The translations under genes were made by a program, and so were the position numbers. From contig CM036755.1 in the NCBI GenBank assembly GCA_020796225.1, positions 66,098,049 to 66,162,048 of the forward strand: DNA of 64,000 nt, in the 5' to 3' direction. The DNA is from Arion vulgaris. Lineage: Eukaryota > Mollusca > Gastropoda > Stylommatophora > Arionidae. The notes beneath the pieces were generated by a model that saw only the letters and a list, made by a program, of their open reading frames with translations, was not told the DNA's origin and did not search any database. This document shows, piece by piece, positions 40,826-51,624 of the stretch; within the stretch, counting starts at the first letter, position 1, and every line of letters begins with the position of its first letter.

Positions 40826-41092
40826 AGTGTGTTGCCGGGCTCACAAGGGAGTAAAGAATAGTAACCCTGCAACCCACAAGACATGTCGTAAGAGGCAACT
40901 GAGGTAGGGGCCTAGGGAAACTAACCTAGTAAATAAAAAGCGTTGCACAAATCAAATGTACTGGCCTACTTCTAGGCCTATAACTGGCACAACGTACAAT
41001 CGCTCTTAAGATCAGATCATATACAAATCAAATAGATTGGTTTAACAAGTGATTGATATGGATTATGGACTGTTCGAAGAAGAAGAATGGCC
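40826..41092 (+). mobile_element. SINE-A copy
   Basis: GTGTTGCCGGGCTCACAAGG, core AGACATGTCGTAAGAGGCAA, and a tail ending TTCGAAGAAGAAGA. Confidence 0.83.
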
Positions 41093-41264
41093 TAATCTAT
41101 AATGTGAAGGACATTAAAATCAAAACAAAAACATCTTTATTGCACACACACTACAGGCTTGCAGGGTCATCAGAATACTCTCTCTCTTGATCACCGCCCA
41201 GACCATGTACCAGACCTCCCAATAAATTATATTCATGTGGAAATCTGATTCATGCAGCCTTAGC

Positions 41265-41513
41265 ATTGGTGTGTTTTACGTCACATCTTCAGCACCATTA
41301 GGGGATCTGGTGCTTATCCTTCGACGATGTGTCCAGTTTCAGCCAGCATTTACTCGGTTCGATCTCCGTTCTGTAGCCATCTAGTATTTTTTACAGTGTG
41401 GGGTAGCTAATCTCATTTCCAACCTCATTGGTCGCCTCTGAAGACATGCGTGGCAGGTAACAGTCGTTCTATTCTTTACACCCCAATTTGGGCCCGGTAA
41501 CCACTCGGGCGAC
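41265..41513 (-). mobile_element. Hybrid SINE: SINE-B head with G-type tail
   Basis: Minus strand: B head and core (CCGAGTGGTTACCGGGCCCA, GTGTAAAGAATAGAAC) at 41395-41513. A different middle (GGGTAGC region) follows, ending with CGTCGAAGGATAAGCACCAG and GGTGCTGAAGATGTGACGTA, which matches element G. Shows that SINE modules have been recombined. Confidence 0.65.
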
Positions 41514-41569
41514 ATCAGGATTCAACATTATGCTGTCTTGAAGAGTCAATACGGGCGTGTTACAAAGGA

Positions 41570-41960
41570 GAGACACCATCCCCTACTCCTCTTTCCTTGC
41601 GGGTTCCAAAACAGTGCCTGTCTTGCAATGCATGTCCTATCCATTGTCAACGTCTCTTCTTTAGCTCTTTTTCCACTGGTATCTGCTTAGTTCTTTCTCA
41701 GAGTTCTTCGTTCGTAACTTATCATACAATCTCAGTCCCTCTATTTGCGTAAACATCCATTTATGAAGGTCTGTATAGTTTTCTGGTGGTTTCTTTTGTT
41801 GTCTTCCATGTTTCCGAGCCATAGAACATCACATTTGATTGAAAGATTCTCAGCTTTGTGTTTGTTTAGATCTCCTTTGACTTCCATATCTTACTTAATG
41901 CAGTAAAGTTTCCTATTCCTTTTTGTATTCTTATCTTGACATCTTTGTTTGTTCCTCCTT
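41570..41960 (-). mobile_element. LINE-4-like tail
   Basis: The minus strand encodes degenerate ELRRRRWQWIGHALQDRHC-type and GNPQGKRSRGW-type residues and RT end RQQKKPPENYTDLHKWMFTQ. Diverged. Confidence 0.6.
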
Positions 41961-42825
41961 CTCTTATTTATATCAGTGTCACGTGTATCTATGTTGTTAC
42001 TGATGAGGTATGTGTCATATATCGTCTACTGATAGAATAAATAGTATCACAAAGCTACGAATACGAACAAACAAGACGGCATTTAAACTTTACCCCATAA
42101 TTAATGATTAAATTAACTATGTTTAATTAACTATAAAATCAAATATAGTATACTCACTTTAACTCACACTTTACTAAATGACTCGACTAAACAATCACAT
42201 CGTGCATACTTGATACTCATGCTGAATGGGGAAAGGTATGTGAGCAAATGGAGCACACTTTGGTAAATCCATGCTAAGTGATCGCACAGAAGATAGCCAA
42301 CTAACATGTTTAGTGTGTTATGTATCACTATCACAAGACTGCTTTAATGACTTGACCGAGTCTCGTGCACGATGACATAATCGTCTTCAAACAAATGAAA
42401 GTTTCCAAAGTAGTGTTGTGCGAATAGCAGATATGCGCTACACGAATATCTATTTACAGTATTGCCTGGATCCGAAAGTTTGGAAAAGTTCTTAATATAA
42501 AGTATTCGTTACTTTATCACCTATTAATAGTTTGTAATTGCTCTTATCAAGTTAATCACTCTCTGTGACATAAAGAGTTTTAAGAACCCAAGGGAAGCAC
42601 TGGAGCAATGATTATGGTAAATAAATAGACAGTAAACAAGTACAAAGGGTCTCCGAAAAAACAATTAAAAAAACACAGGCGGCACCTATTTTCTAAACCA
42701 GCTAGCTCTAAAAAAAAGAACTAGTCGTGTCTACTTCAAACTGCGTTGACTACATAACACAGATACATCAGGTCAGATTCGATCGAACATTGCTTGCACA
42801 AACACATGCAAAAGGTTTTGTGTTT
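41961..42825. other. Unassigned AT-rich stretch
   Basis: No gene or repeat recognised. Confidence 0.35.
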
Positions 42826-42829
42826 GTAT

Positions 42830-43535
42830 ATATCTTCTCTTCCACCATTTACTTCTTTATAGAAGTGTTAGGGGGAATGATCTTGTGTGTACTTGTTTTA
42901 AGGCACTTTGTAAGCTGATATTCATGTTCGTAAGGCTGTTCTTGATGCCATCGCTCCATCTTTTGCGTAGTCTTCCTCTTGCTTTGTACTCATTAAACTT
43001 TTTCTGTGTGGCTCTCTGTGGTAGTCGATACCAGGGCATTCTTGTCAGGTGTCAAACCATTTAATCTGTTGTTCTTTTATGAATTGCATGACTGGTTTCA
43101 CATCCAGTCTTCTTCTGATTTCTTTATTTCTAATTGTATCTCTTATTGTCACACCTGCAGCTCTTCTAAGACACCTCATCTCTGTCGTTATGATTTTCCG
43201 CTCATTAGCTGTTGTTATTTTATTTCTATGTTCTGGAGTTTTATTGTAAGGTTTTCTAGTTGTCTACTTATTGACATTGCCTCTGTCTTTATTATATTCA
43301 TTTTCATGTTGTACTCCTCATCCTTGATGTTAACTAAGCTCAAATGGTTCTGGAGAGATTCTTCGTTTTCTGCAATCAGTACTTGGTCATCTACAAATAA
43401 AAGTTCTGAAATATTACTTTCTTACTCTATTCCTGCTTCTGTAATTATGTTGTCTATGTATGTTATAAACAGCAGTGAGGAGAGCACACATCCCTATCTA
43501 ACTCCTGAGTTTACTATGAATGTTTTTGGTGTTCC
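42830..43535 (-). mobile_element. LINE-1 copy with RT end
   Basis: The minus strand reads SNISELLFVDDQVLIAENEE (the FADD/YADD catalytic box with A replaced by V), MKMNIIKTEAMSIS and EYKARGRLRKRWSDGIKNSL. Several stops. Confidence 0.82.
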
Positions 43536-43539
43536 AGCT

Positions 43540-44665
43540 TTTGGAAGTTTCCGATTTTGTATACCATCGCAAGATTTGGAAAATTTGATCATTGGAAAAA
43601 TTAAAAGAAAGCACGTCAAACTTTCATTATGCTCAACCAAATCTGGAAAGCCAAAAGATTGTATCTTAAAACAAAACTGAACATGTACAGAAGCAGTGTC
43701 TTGTGAGTGTTTTTATACAGTAGAGAGTGTTAGAAAATTACCCAGAACATCATACACAAGCTGAAGACATTCCCCCCAAAAAAGGTTAAGAAGAATCCTG
43801 CACATTTTATGGTCAAATACACTAGCAAATGAAGAGCTTTTCAAACGAACATACTGTGCATCATTGGAGACCATATTTAAAAGATGAAGATGGAGATGGA
43901 TTAGTCATGTGTATCGTATTTCTGTACGGACAATGGCTAGGATCAGTGGCGGTTCGTGATCATTTTTGTTGGTGGGCCAGACCACAGCCAACTCTAGATA
44001 ACTAGGCCAGACAACTGACAAAGGGTTCCCTGACCTAGATCAGAAAAGGAGGCCGAAAAATATAGATGTTTGATAGAGCACTGCAAGCATTTTTGCAATT
44101 TTACTCAATTCTGTGAGTCTATGGTTATTTATTGGTGGAAAATATTCATTATATTGATATTCCTTATTGTTAAACTTAACTTGTTGCATAATATAACTTC
44201 GATTTAGCATTTTGTGTTGATTTTAAAATGAATTCGTCTATATACACCAATACTTGAAAACGAGGTCACGTGGTGTAGTTTGGGTCTGATTTCCCATAAT
44301 TCTTACCTTAGTCCGAAGTCTCATACGTTTATAGTTGGCTCTGGCCAGACCCAAATTTTCGGAAAAAATATGGTTTGGGGTTGTTATGTTTTAATTTATA
44401 AAATAATAAATACACGTTACACATAACTTTTGGTGGGGCCCGGCCCCAATGGCCCTTAATGACGAACCGCCACTGGCTATGATAGCTTTCAGATGGACAG
44501 CGGATGTTGAAAGAGGGTCTCGACGTCCAAAGACAACATAGAAAAGAACTGTGGTTAGAGAGTTGAAAGATTGTGCCCTGACATGGAAAACAATTGGTAG
44601 AAAGGCGGCAAAACGGCAACAATGGAAAACTTTTGTGGAAGCTTTGTGTGTCAAATAGGACAAAA
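43540..44665 (+). mobile_element. LINE-11 copy split by a hAT MITE
   Basis: Encodes AKRLYLKTKLNMYRSSVL, RILHILWSNTLANEELFKR and RRWRWISHVYRISVRTMAR before the insertion. After it come MIAFRWTADVERGSRRPKTT and IGRKAAKRQQWKTFVEALCV. The MITE at 43944-44475 interrupts it. Confidence 0.82.
43944..44475. mobile_element. hAT MITE family 1, 532 bp
   Basis: Ends CAGTGGCGGTTCGTGATCAT and its inverse ...GACGAACCGCCACTG. Flanking 8-bp duplication GCTAGGAT / GCTATGAT (7 of 8 match). Contains CACGTTACACATAACTTTTG and GGTGGGGCCCGGCCCC near the right end. No transposase. Confidence 0.88.
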
Positions 44666-44699
44666 ATCAAATATAGATAGATAGAACGTGATACTCGCT

Positions 44700-45105
44700 A
44701 TTCAGAAGAAAGTTTCATTCATCATTTTCTTCAATGATCCTGTGGAACATGAGCTCTTGCCCTTCGGCCCAATGCTATGTAGTGGTATCTGCATGTGTTT
44801 GTAAGATGTTCTTTTGTTCCGTATAAAGTGTTCCATTTATCTGGCCTTGGAGGAAGAATTATCTTCCTGACATCTAGTGCTTGGCACCTGAAGAGGTAGT
44901 GGTGAACCGTTTCATGGTGATGTGCACACAGTTGGCACTCTGGGGTGTGTTGTGGTTGAATTCTGTTCGAGTGATTGTTGAGTGTTGTGTGTTGGATTCG
45001 AAGTCTAAAAATATGATCTCTTCTCGCAAGGGGGTTGATGATGTAATTAATTTTAAGGTTGGCCATGTGTATGTAAACCTCTCTTCCTGTGTCTCCCATA
45101 ATTGA
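44700..45105 (-). mobile_element. LINE-12 C-terminus
   Basis: The minus strand is open for over 120 codons: RDHIFRLRIQHTTLNNHSNR, TPECQLCAHHHETVHHYLFR, CQALDVRKIILPPRPDKW. This is the CxxC-H-C end found after RNase H in Jockey/I-type ORF2. Best open LINE end here. Confidence 0.8.
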
Positions 45106-45414
45106 CCGAAAACAATTACTAAGTAATGATTAAGTAACGAGTACTAAGCAGCGACTATTTATTTGCAAAATTAACAAACAGTTAGCAATAATTAAAAGTA
45201 ACTGAATCGTACATTTCTAATTCAAAGAAATGATTGAATGAGGTTAATATCACCGCCCCTAAACATAACACTAACGACCTCGTCTGTTACAGTAGTAACT
45301 CGAAATTATAACTATGTTATGATGTTATTGAATCCTGCTAGTCCAGTGGGACAAGTGATGCAGAGCCTACTAAGATATTTTTAGTATAACTAACTTCAGC
45401 CTACTTTCCCGTTT

Positions 45415-45580
45415 TTAGTTGGAATGTCGTAGCATATGTAGTGTGCTGTGAAATTCGTCACTCCTGTTCAATCGTGTGATTGATAAAGTCCTTTTGGTCA
45501 AAACGTTGCTGTGTATTGTCATTGTTTTTGTATTTGGTAAAACTTCAGTACTTTGTTATTACGTGTTTCCCCATTTTACA
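45415..45580. mobile_element. Foldback element, single arm
   Basis: GTGATTGATAAAGTCCTTTT, CAAAACGTTGCTGTGTATTG and CAGTACTTTGTTATTACGTG. Right arm only. Confidence 0.6.
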
Positions 45581-45717
45581 TAATTTGACTGTAGTCTCCC
45601 CCTATATTGTTTTTATTAGCGAGTTGACGGAGTCTTGCCTTTACAACCTCTTAGACAAGTGATCAGAACCCGCTACTGGACTCGACATGACAAGCTCTTC
45701 GCATTTAATTACATAAA

Positions 45718-46260
45718 TAATTCTTCTTCTTTGAACGCTCCATATTGACCACCTGCTAACCACTCTGTGTGATCTGTATGTGATCAGAGCCTAAGAGCGA
45801 TTGTGAGTTGTGCCAGTTATGCGCCTACAAGTAGGCCAGCATATCCGATTTCTGCAATGCTTTTTATTTACTAGGATTCATAGCTCGGTTTCGAACCCAC
45901 TATCCGGCATTTGTTCGAGTCCCTGGTCTTACTCAGGACGATAACATGAGTACCTCTGAAGTCGGAGAAAATCTGCCTGTATGGCGAGGAATACTAATTA
46001 CGAGTACATTGAGCACACGGCTGCCGGTGTAAAGTAATTTACAATGTGCACGCTGCTGCCATTGTAAGAAATTGGAAAAACGGATTTTCACGCAAAAATC
46101 AGTTTCAGAGATGAAACTTCGTCTGAGTTGAAAGCGGACGAAAGAAAAAAAAAAAATTTACTAGGATAGCTTCCCTAGGTCCTACATCAGTCGCCTCTTA
46201 CGAATGCCTTGTAGGTCGCAGTGGTACTATTCTTTGCGGGCCCCGACAACGCACATGTGA
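45718..46260 (-). mobile_element. SINE-A copy split by SINE-D
   Basis: Tail and body at 45718-45877, 5' part from 46157 (TAGCTTCCCTAGGTCCTACA, CTCTTACGAATGCCTTGTAG). Interrupted by a 279-bp SINE-D. Confidence 0.85.
45878..46156 (+). mobile_element. SINE-D, longest copy, with target duplication and A-tail
   Basis: 279 bp from TCATAGCTCGGTTTCGAACC to an A-rich tail at 46141-46156. Flanked by 11-bp TTTACTAGGAT (45867-45877 and 46157-46167). It has two B-box-like stretches near the start (GGTTTCGAACCC, GTTCGAGTCCC), so the family is probably tRNA-derived. Confidence 0.88.
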
Positions 46261-46339
46261 TTTCAGCATTCTGAATATTGTGTATTGGTTAATATAACGG
46301 ATCTCATAACATTTCAGATATGCCCATGTGTACACAATC

Positions 46340-46445
46340 TTCTCTAGCAGATATCGATGGTTCATGCGAGTTACTGGTTATGCAGACTTCTATCCATCCT
46401 CGCAATTGTCCAGTTCTATTCATGCAGTGAAAGATTTAAAGCTCC
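46340..46445 (-). mobile_element. LINE-7a-like end fragment
   Basis: CGATGGTTCATGCGAGTTAC, TTGTCCAGTTCTATTCATGC. Diverged relative of the LINE-7a tail. Confidence 0.45.
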
Positions 46446-46471
46446 CACAGCCGTAGTATATTTGTTGTAAC

Positions 46472-46631
46472 CAGTGGCGGCTCGTGATCATTTTTATTGG
46501 TGGGGCCAGGCAAAAATGTTTGTAAAAATCATGGTTTGTGAAGGTTATATTTTAATGTCAAAAATAATAAAAACACGTTACACATTATTTTTGGTGGGGC
46601 CCCACATGCCCTTAATGACGAGCCGCCACTG
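46472..46631. mobile_element. hAT MITE family 1, 160 bp
   Basis: Ends CAGTGGCGGCTCGT, perfect inverted 14-mer. Perfect 8-bp duplication GTTGTAAC (46464-46471, 46632-46639). Smallest and cleanest copy of the family. Confidence 0.93.
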
Positions 46632-46824
46632 GTTGTAACTATTTCTGTGCCATTGAATAATAGAAAAGAGTAACGTGTATGTTCCATGGTCATCAACCAA
46701 TAGAAGAGCGTCACTTATATGCAGTATATTCCATCTATTCATCATCAATGCTTCCACTATAGATAGCGTGTAACCTAGCATTCTATTTATAACGACATCC
46801 TGCATGTCCAAGACAATCTGCATG

Positions 46825-46875
46825 TTCAGGTTATCATCATCATCATCAATGTCATCATCATCGTCATCGAGCATA
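46825..46875. repeat. TCA-type microsatellite
   Basis: ATCATCATCATCATCAATG then TCATCATCATCGTCATCG, interrupted trinucleotide repeat. Confidence 0.85.
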
Positions 46876-47039
46876 TTCATGTCAGAACTTGGATTCCCAT
46901 TACAGAAGCTCTAAATGCAAATGGATAACAATTTCACGAAATGGGATGCAGTTTTATTCTTTCTGCACGATGAAATTACTTGCACTATTTACACCATTTC
47001 GAAGCAGAAATTTTAGAAGTATATGTTACATACACGAGA

Positions 47040-47295
47040 GCAACTTCTTCTTTGCGTTCGTTCTTTACTGCCAATTTTAATCACTCTTTGTGATATGTTT
47101 GATCTTTGCCAAGAACGTGTATACATTGCCACAGTGGTTTGGTAGGTCCTTAAACGCATAGACTTCTACACATTTAGGACATGTGTATCCGATTTCAGCC
47201 AAACCTCCTTAGTCGCCTCTTACGAGATGCGTGGCAGGTAACAGTGGTTCTATTCTTTACACCCCAAATTTGGGCCCAGTAACCACACGGGCAAC
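47040..47295 (-). mobile_element. SINE-B copy
   Basis: CTTCTTCTTTGCGTTCGTTC through GGCCCAGTAACCACACGGGC, full-length, with core CTCTTACGAGATGCGTGGCA. Confidence 0.86.
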
Positions 47296-47344
47296 GAAAG
47301 CAATAAAGATAAGACCTACATAAAGAATAATGTTGTGGGCATTA

Positions 47345-47585
47345 GGTTTCACCATGTGATGCAGGGACTCAGATGGAAGTAAAGAATAGTACCACTGTGA
47401 CCTACAAGGCATGTCGCAAGAGGCGCTGATGTAGGACCTAGGAAGCTACCTAGTAAATAAAAAGTGTCGCAGAAACCGGATGTGCTGGCCTACTTGTAAG
47501 CGCATAACTGGCACAACGTACAATCGCTCAGACTCGGATCACATACAAATCACAAAGAGTGGCTAACAAGTGGTCGATATGGTAC
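47345..47585 (+). mobile_element. SINE-A copy
   Basis: TGCAGGGACTCAGATGGAAG start, core GGCATGTCGCAAGAGGCGCT, ending AAGTGGTCGATATGG. Confidence 0.8.
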
Positions 47586-47705
47586 CTGTCGTTCTGAAGG
47601 TTGTGTGATGCAATTCGGACCGAGTCACATGTGCAATATATTCATGAGATCTCTAGGATTGTTGCTGGCACTACTGAGTTCGTGCGTTTTGCAACACTCT
47701 CAACA
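47586..47705 (+). mobile_element. SINE-T4 fragment
   Basis: CGTTCTGAAGGTTGTGTGAT, CATGAGATCTCTAGGATTGT. Front half as at 32.8 kb. Confidence 0.55.
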
Positions 47706-47940
47706 TTACTTCCAACAGGGGCGTAGCCATAAGGGGAAATCCTGTACAATTAAGTCAATAATTCACCTTTAGAACCTTTAAAACATTAAATGATTTGAAT
47801 TTGCATTTAAATTTGCCAATATTGGTATAGTAGTTCCTGTGTCTCGTGATATGCTCTGCATTCTATCACAACTGTTTAACTGTTCGCAGCGGACATCATT
47901 GCATCGAATGCGTTGGATGTTGGGGAGTTTAGGATTGATC
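47706..47940. other. Unassigned stretch
   Basis: CAGGGGCGTAGCCATAAGGG at 47717 looks like one hAT terminus but no partner end or duplication was found. Confidence 0.3.
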
Positions 47941-47944
47941 TTCT

Positions 47945-48080
47945 TCTTCTTCTAGTTCGCCCGCTATGAATTCAGGGCGTCCTATATGACGCGTCTGGCT
48001 TATTTTTGTGTGAAGGCTTGCTTTCCGTTTCATCGGTGTCCCTCGCCATTCAGGCGAGCCTTCTCCGACTTCAGAGGCGC
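47945..48080 (-). mobile_element. SINE-D copy
   Basis: CTAGTTCGCCCGCTATGAAT, GTGTGAAGGCTTGCTTTCCG and CCTTCTCCGACTTCAGAGG. Inserted next to a LINE-7a tail. Confidence 0.7.
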
Positions 48081-48082
48081 CC

Positions 48083-48420
48083 ATTTTAGGATGGATAAGG
48101 GGGATGTTCTTCAGTCTCTTGACGACCTACTGTTGAATGAGGACATTAAAATTGATATTGAATCAATCCCTTGATTTAAGCAATTTGGAATTACACTTTC
48201 TACAAGTAGAACTGGGTTCTTGAGGTGCAGAGAGAGAGAGAGAGGCAGAGAGAGAGAGAGAAAGAGAGAGAGATAAAGAGAGAGTAATGTGTTTGACCAT
48301 AAAGCCTCGCGAACCATCAGTATGCATAACCTTCGACATATGTTGCGGGGAAACTGAGCACCTATGGGTCGGTAAAGAGGGCTGTCAAGTCAGTTCAGTA
48401 ACCAGTAACCAATCAATCAC
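48083..48420 (+). mobile_element. LINE-7a tail with GA microsatellite
   Basis: Encodes MDKGDVLQSLDDLLLNEDIK, then a GAGAGA run at 48228-48285 and CCATCAGTATGCATAACCTT, GACACTTGA-type end. The GA run replaces part of the coding tail. Confidence 0.75.
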
Positions 48421-48449
48421 AAAATATATTTAAATACACACATTTTCTG

Positions 48450-49640
48450 TAGTTTTCCTTCTTCATATTTGGATGCTGTATAATCACATACTTAGTGACT
48501 CCATGAGTATGATTCGTAAAGTTGAAACAGGAACGGTGAGACGTAACTGAGGGGAGGTACTAGTGCAGACATGGATCAAAGAAATCACCATTGGCGGTTC
48601 GTGATCAGTTTTGTTGGTGGGGCCAGACAAAATATTTGGAAAAATCATGATTTTGGGTTAGGTTTTGAATACAACAGTCACCACTTTATAAAGTAGGTCA
48701 CAACTCGCCAACTTGTCTAAACATACATTGTCGTACACAGATGTATATTGATTGAACAGGCGATTACTTTAAACTATTCTATAATGGTTAGTTAATTATT
48801 TTAAATATCATACGGTATTTATTCACCCAGACCAATTTTTTGCTCAATAACACTGTTTAACTGTGCACTGGCTTGGTCGCGTAAGAATTTCCCTATTGAA
48901 TGAATTATGAAAATGACATTTGTTTCTGCTAAATAACCAGTTGAGAGAGAGAGGTCGCTATGTTAACAGATGGTCTACATTACATAGACCACATTTCTAC
49001 TGACCATAAAAATAGTGAACTGGAAATGCATGAAATATACTAATTAGGGAGGAAAGACGATGAATTTCATACTGTATATGATTTTTCATTTCATATGAAA
49101 CTCATATGAAATGTTAGCGCTATATATTCAACTTTCAAAGCTAATCAGTATCACGTTAAAAGTAATAATTATGAACAAATAATTTATACAATAATAAATA
49201 CACGTTGCACATTATTATTTGTGGGGCCTGGCCCCACTGGCCAAAATGACGAGCCGCCACTGGAAATCACCTTCATTTTTGTCTCTGTGCACGCAGGAGT
49301 CAGTGGTAATGAACGGCTGATAGATTGGCTAGCATGTCTACAATATCAGAGGGAGCTGCAATTGACCGAAGTGACATTCTTAACGCATTGAGAGAGTTTC
49401 TCTGAACAGAGGAGTTTCAGGGTTGTGAATCCCACTCACTGATCAGATTGAGAGAGATGGGTATCGATATTGATACAACCCGAAAAGAACAACACACTAA
49501 ATATGCGAAAAGATTGATTAATCAACATGGAGATGGCGTGTTGGGCTGCTGGATGCTGCTTTATTTGTTGAGGCGGAGATCGGAGCACATATAGACATAT
49601 CCGGAGTGCTTTGATGATAGTCCTCTGATAACTGATAAGT
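48450..49640 (+). mobile_element. LINE-7b/c copy split by a hAT MITE
   Basis: Resumes after the MITE with FIFVSVHAGVSGNERLIDWL, a degraded RNase H motif (HAGVxGNExAD). It ends GATCGGAGCACATATAGACA near 49.6 kb. The MITE at 48589-49262 sits within the RNase H region. Confidence 0.75.
48589..49262. mobile_element. hAT MITE family 1, 674 bp
   Basis: Ends CATTGGCGGTTCGTGATC and ...GACGAGCCGCCACTG, with a perfect 8-bp duplication GAAATCAC (48581-48588, 49263-49270). The inner sequence is AT-rich with no frame. Longest copy of family 1. Confidence 0.9.
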
Positions 49641-50370
49641 ACATACTCATCTTCTTCTTTACGTGCGTTCTTATCAACCAGGTTAACCACCCCTCTCTGT
49701 GATATGAGTGGTTTGCGCTGAGAACGAAGTGAGTTCCTCTCACCTAGGTTTTGTAGACTAAAGGTACATCAGAATATCGATTTATAATCACATAGATTGT
49801 AAGCAAATATAAGTAGTTACTTTGTTGTGATTTGAGTCATATAACATTCAGTTTAGCACTATATTTACAACAAAATGGCAATATCTTCGTCTTTCGTTCC
49901 AGCACATTCGATTTCGTCCTGCACTTTTTGTTCGTGTTCGCTTGTACGTTTGTTTCATGTTGATACTTTGGGTAATATTTCAAGTTTCTTTATCTCAAAT
50001 ATTAACAGGCAGCCACTTTACAGTCTAATCTCTTAAATGTTCTACTGTCAAAAGTAGAACCTAAGACCACTCTACGAAGAACAATCCTTCAAGAAAGTAA
50101 ACTATTGGGACGTAAAACCATACAAGATCGCCAATTGCTAGCAACGAACCGCATCACATGGAGCTCTAAAACATCTGCCCTATGTGCCGTCTTTGGCACG
50201 AGAGGAACAAACAAACAAACTGTCAATAGTTATCGTATGTACTTTGTTTGAACACAGAACATAAAATATTTCATCGTTTTTATACGAAATGACTAGATAC
50301 ATCAAACGTAAAACGGATATGTTCGTAGCTTGAGACCATATGCTTCTGGGAGACCATAGAGGAATAGCTT
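49641..50370. other. Unassigned stretch
   Basis: A SINE-B-like ATCTTCTTCTTTACGTGCGT at 49.65 kb, otherwise nothing recognised. A short frame from ATG at 49875 (MAISSSFVPAHS) has no supporting context. Confidence 0.3.
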
Positions 50371-50374
50371 GAGA

Positions 50375-50620
50375 CGCGCATTGCACTTCAACGCCAGAGA
50401 AACCAAACGGAGCAATGAACTGATATTCTGCATTTCCTAAGGTAGAGAGGACGTGTAACTGATTCAAGTAATAGTGGTGAATCTACAACCATAACCAGAT
50501 TGCCAAAATTCCAAGTCAAATGTGGCATAGTTAGATAAGAGCACTATACTGGCAGTCAAAGAATAATAGTAAACCAACAAAGAACCGGTGTCGTTAGTTG
50601 CATGAATTACACGTTCTTGC
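50375..50620 (+). mobile_element. LINE-7b tail
   Basis: CTAAGGTAGAGAGGACGTGT, GTAATAGTGGTGAATCTACA and CAACAAAGAACCGGTGTCGT match 35.86-36.03 kb. Confidence 0.72.
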
Positions 50621-50914
50621 ATAATTGACTATTTTATGATGGTCATTTCGTGATATCTAGTATAAATATATACATTTCACTTACTGTATCAGCTAGTGTC
50701 TTTGTTTTGAAATCATCAGTAATACGGAGCGTGTTGATAATCAGAATACACAATAGCGCATTTCCTGAACACATTATCAAAGTTTGTGTTATACGTCATA
50801 ATGAACACCTGCCGGACACACTTGAAGGATACATCGATCATTTCGTCTGGGGCGTATTATCATATAATGAATCATGGCTGATCACGAGTAGTAAACATGA
50901 GTAACTAATTGATT

Positions 50915-51045
50915 CTTCTTCTTCTTTGCGTTCGTTCTTTACGACCAATTTTAATCACTCTTTGTGATATGTTTGCCAAGAACGTGTATACGTTGCACAT
51001 TAGTTTGGTAGGTCCTAAACGCATAGACTTCTACACATTTAGGAT
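50915..51045 (-). mobile_element. SINE-B, 5'-truncated
   Basis: CTTCTTCTTTGCGTTCGTTC to ACTTCTACACATTTAGGA: tail and body only. The truncation point lacks the core, as expected for incomplete reverse transcription. Confidence 0.78.
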
Positions 51046-51124
51046 AAAAACTGCAGTAAGTAATGACTTATTGTAGAACTTCTCCAAACAATAAAGTACC
51101 ACAAGTTCATTTTTTAATTGTACA

Positions 51125-51315
51125 TAGTCGAAGGAGGCATACCGGCAAAGACAAGAAGAAGAAAACCACGGAGATGATGGATTCTGGATGTAACTGGTGG
51201 TTTGAACATAACAGCTGCAGAGGCAGGACATCTGGCCTATGAGAGATATAAATGTCAAAGGACTGTTGGGGTGGCAAAGTTCTGCTCAGGACAAGTTATT
51301 TGATGATGATGACAT
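51125..51315 (+). mobile_element. LINE-6 tail
   Basis: GAAGGAGGCATACCGGCAAA, ATAACAGCTGCAGAGGCAGG and GTTCTGCTCAGGACAAGTTA. Matches 15.85-16.04 kb closely. Confidence 0.78.
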
Positions 51316-51325
51316 AGTCGAACAT

Positions 51326-51624
51326 TCATTCATAAACGTCTTTTAATTTATTGATGAGGTCCTCTGGAAAATGTTTCTTAAAAATGGTATACGCTTGCTC
51401 ATAAAGAAGGTGATAATACTCAAGCTTTTTTAAAGCTGCAAACCTTGTCTCTGTGTGAACACTAATGTTATCAATAATTTCAAAATACGGTTGGTGGTAT
51501 GCATCTTGTCCCGTACAATCACGACGCCATTTATTTGTAGGTAATTCTAATTCGTATCCACTCCTTTCAAATGACGCATACCAAAGCTCATCAAAGGTAG
51601 TATCCTTGAATTGTTGTGCACTTT
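51326..51624 (-). pseudogene. Open frame, possible hAT-type transposase piece
   Basis: A frame of about 95 codons without an ATG, ending TGA at 51326-51328. It reads FDELWYASFERSGYELELPT, NKWRRDCTGQDAYHQPYFEI, IDNISVHTETRFAALKKLEY, then FKKHFPEDLINKLKDVYE. The spacing resembles the mid-part of ZMYM1-like hAT transposases (basic stretch, then YYxxxxxxxLDxxxxxLxxRF). It runs without a stop into the LINE-8 peptide RLPTDSAPQSA upstream, so the two are joined. Function not proven. Confidence 0.45.

Noticed and set aside
43006..43680. 224-codon plus-strand open frame
   Set aside because: It is mostly the antisense of the LINE-1 RT copy (minus strand has the LLFVDDQVL box), running into LINE-11 sense sequence.
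47717..47745. hAT terminus CAGGGGCGTAGCC
   Set aside because: No opposite end or 8-bp duplication found; could be chance.
49875..49985. Short frame MAISSSFVPAHS followed by a possible GTAATATT donor
   Set aside because: Only about 35 codons, no homology and no partner exon.
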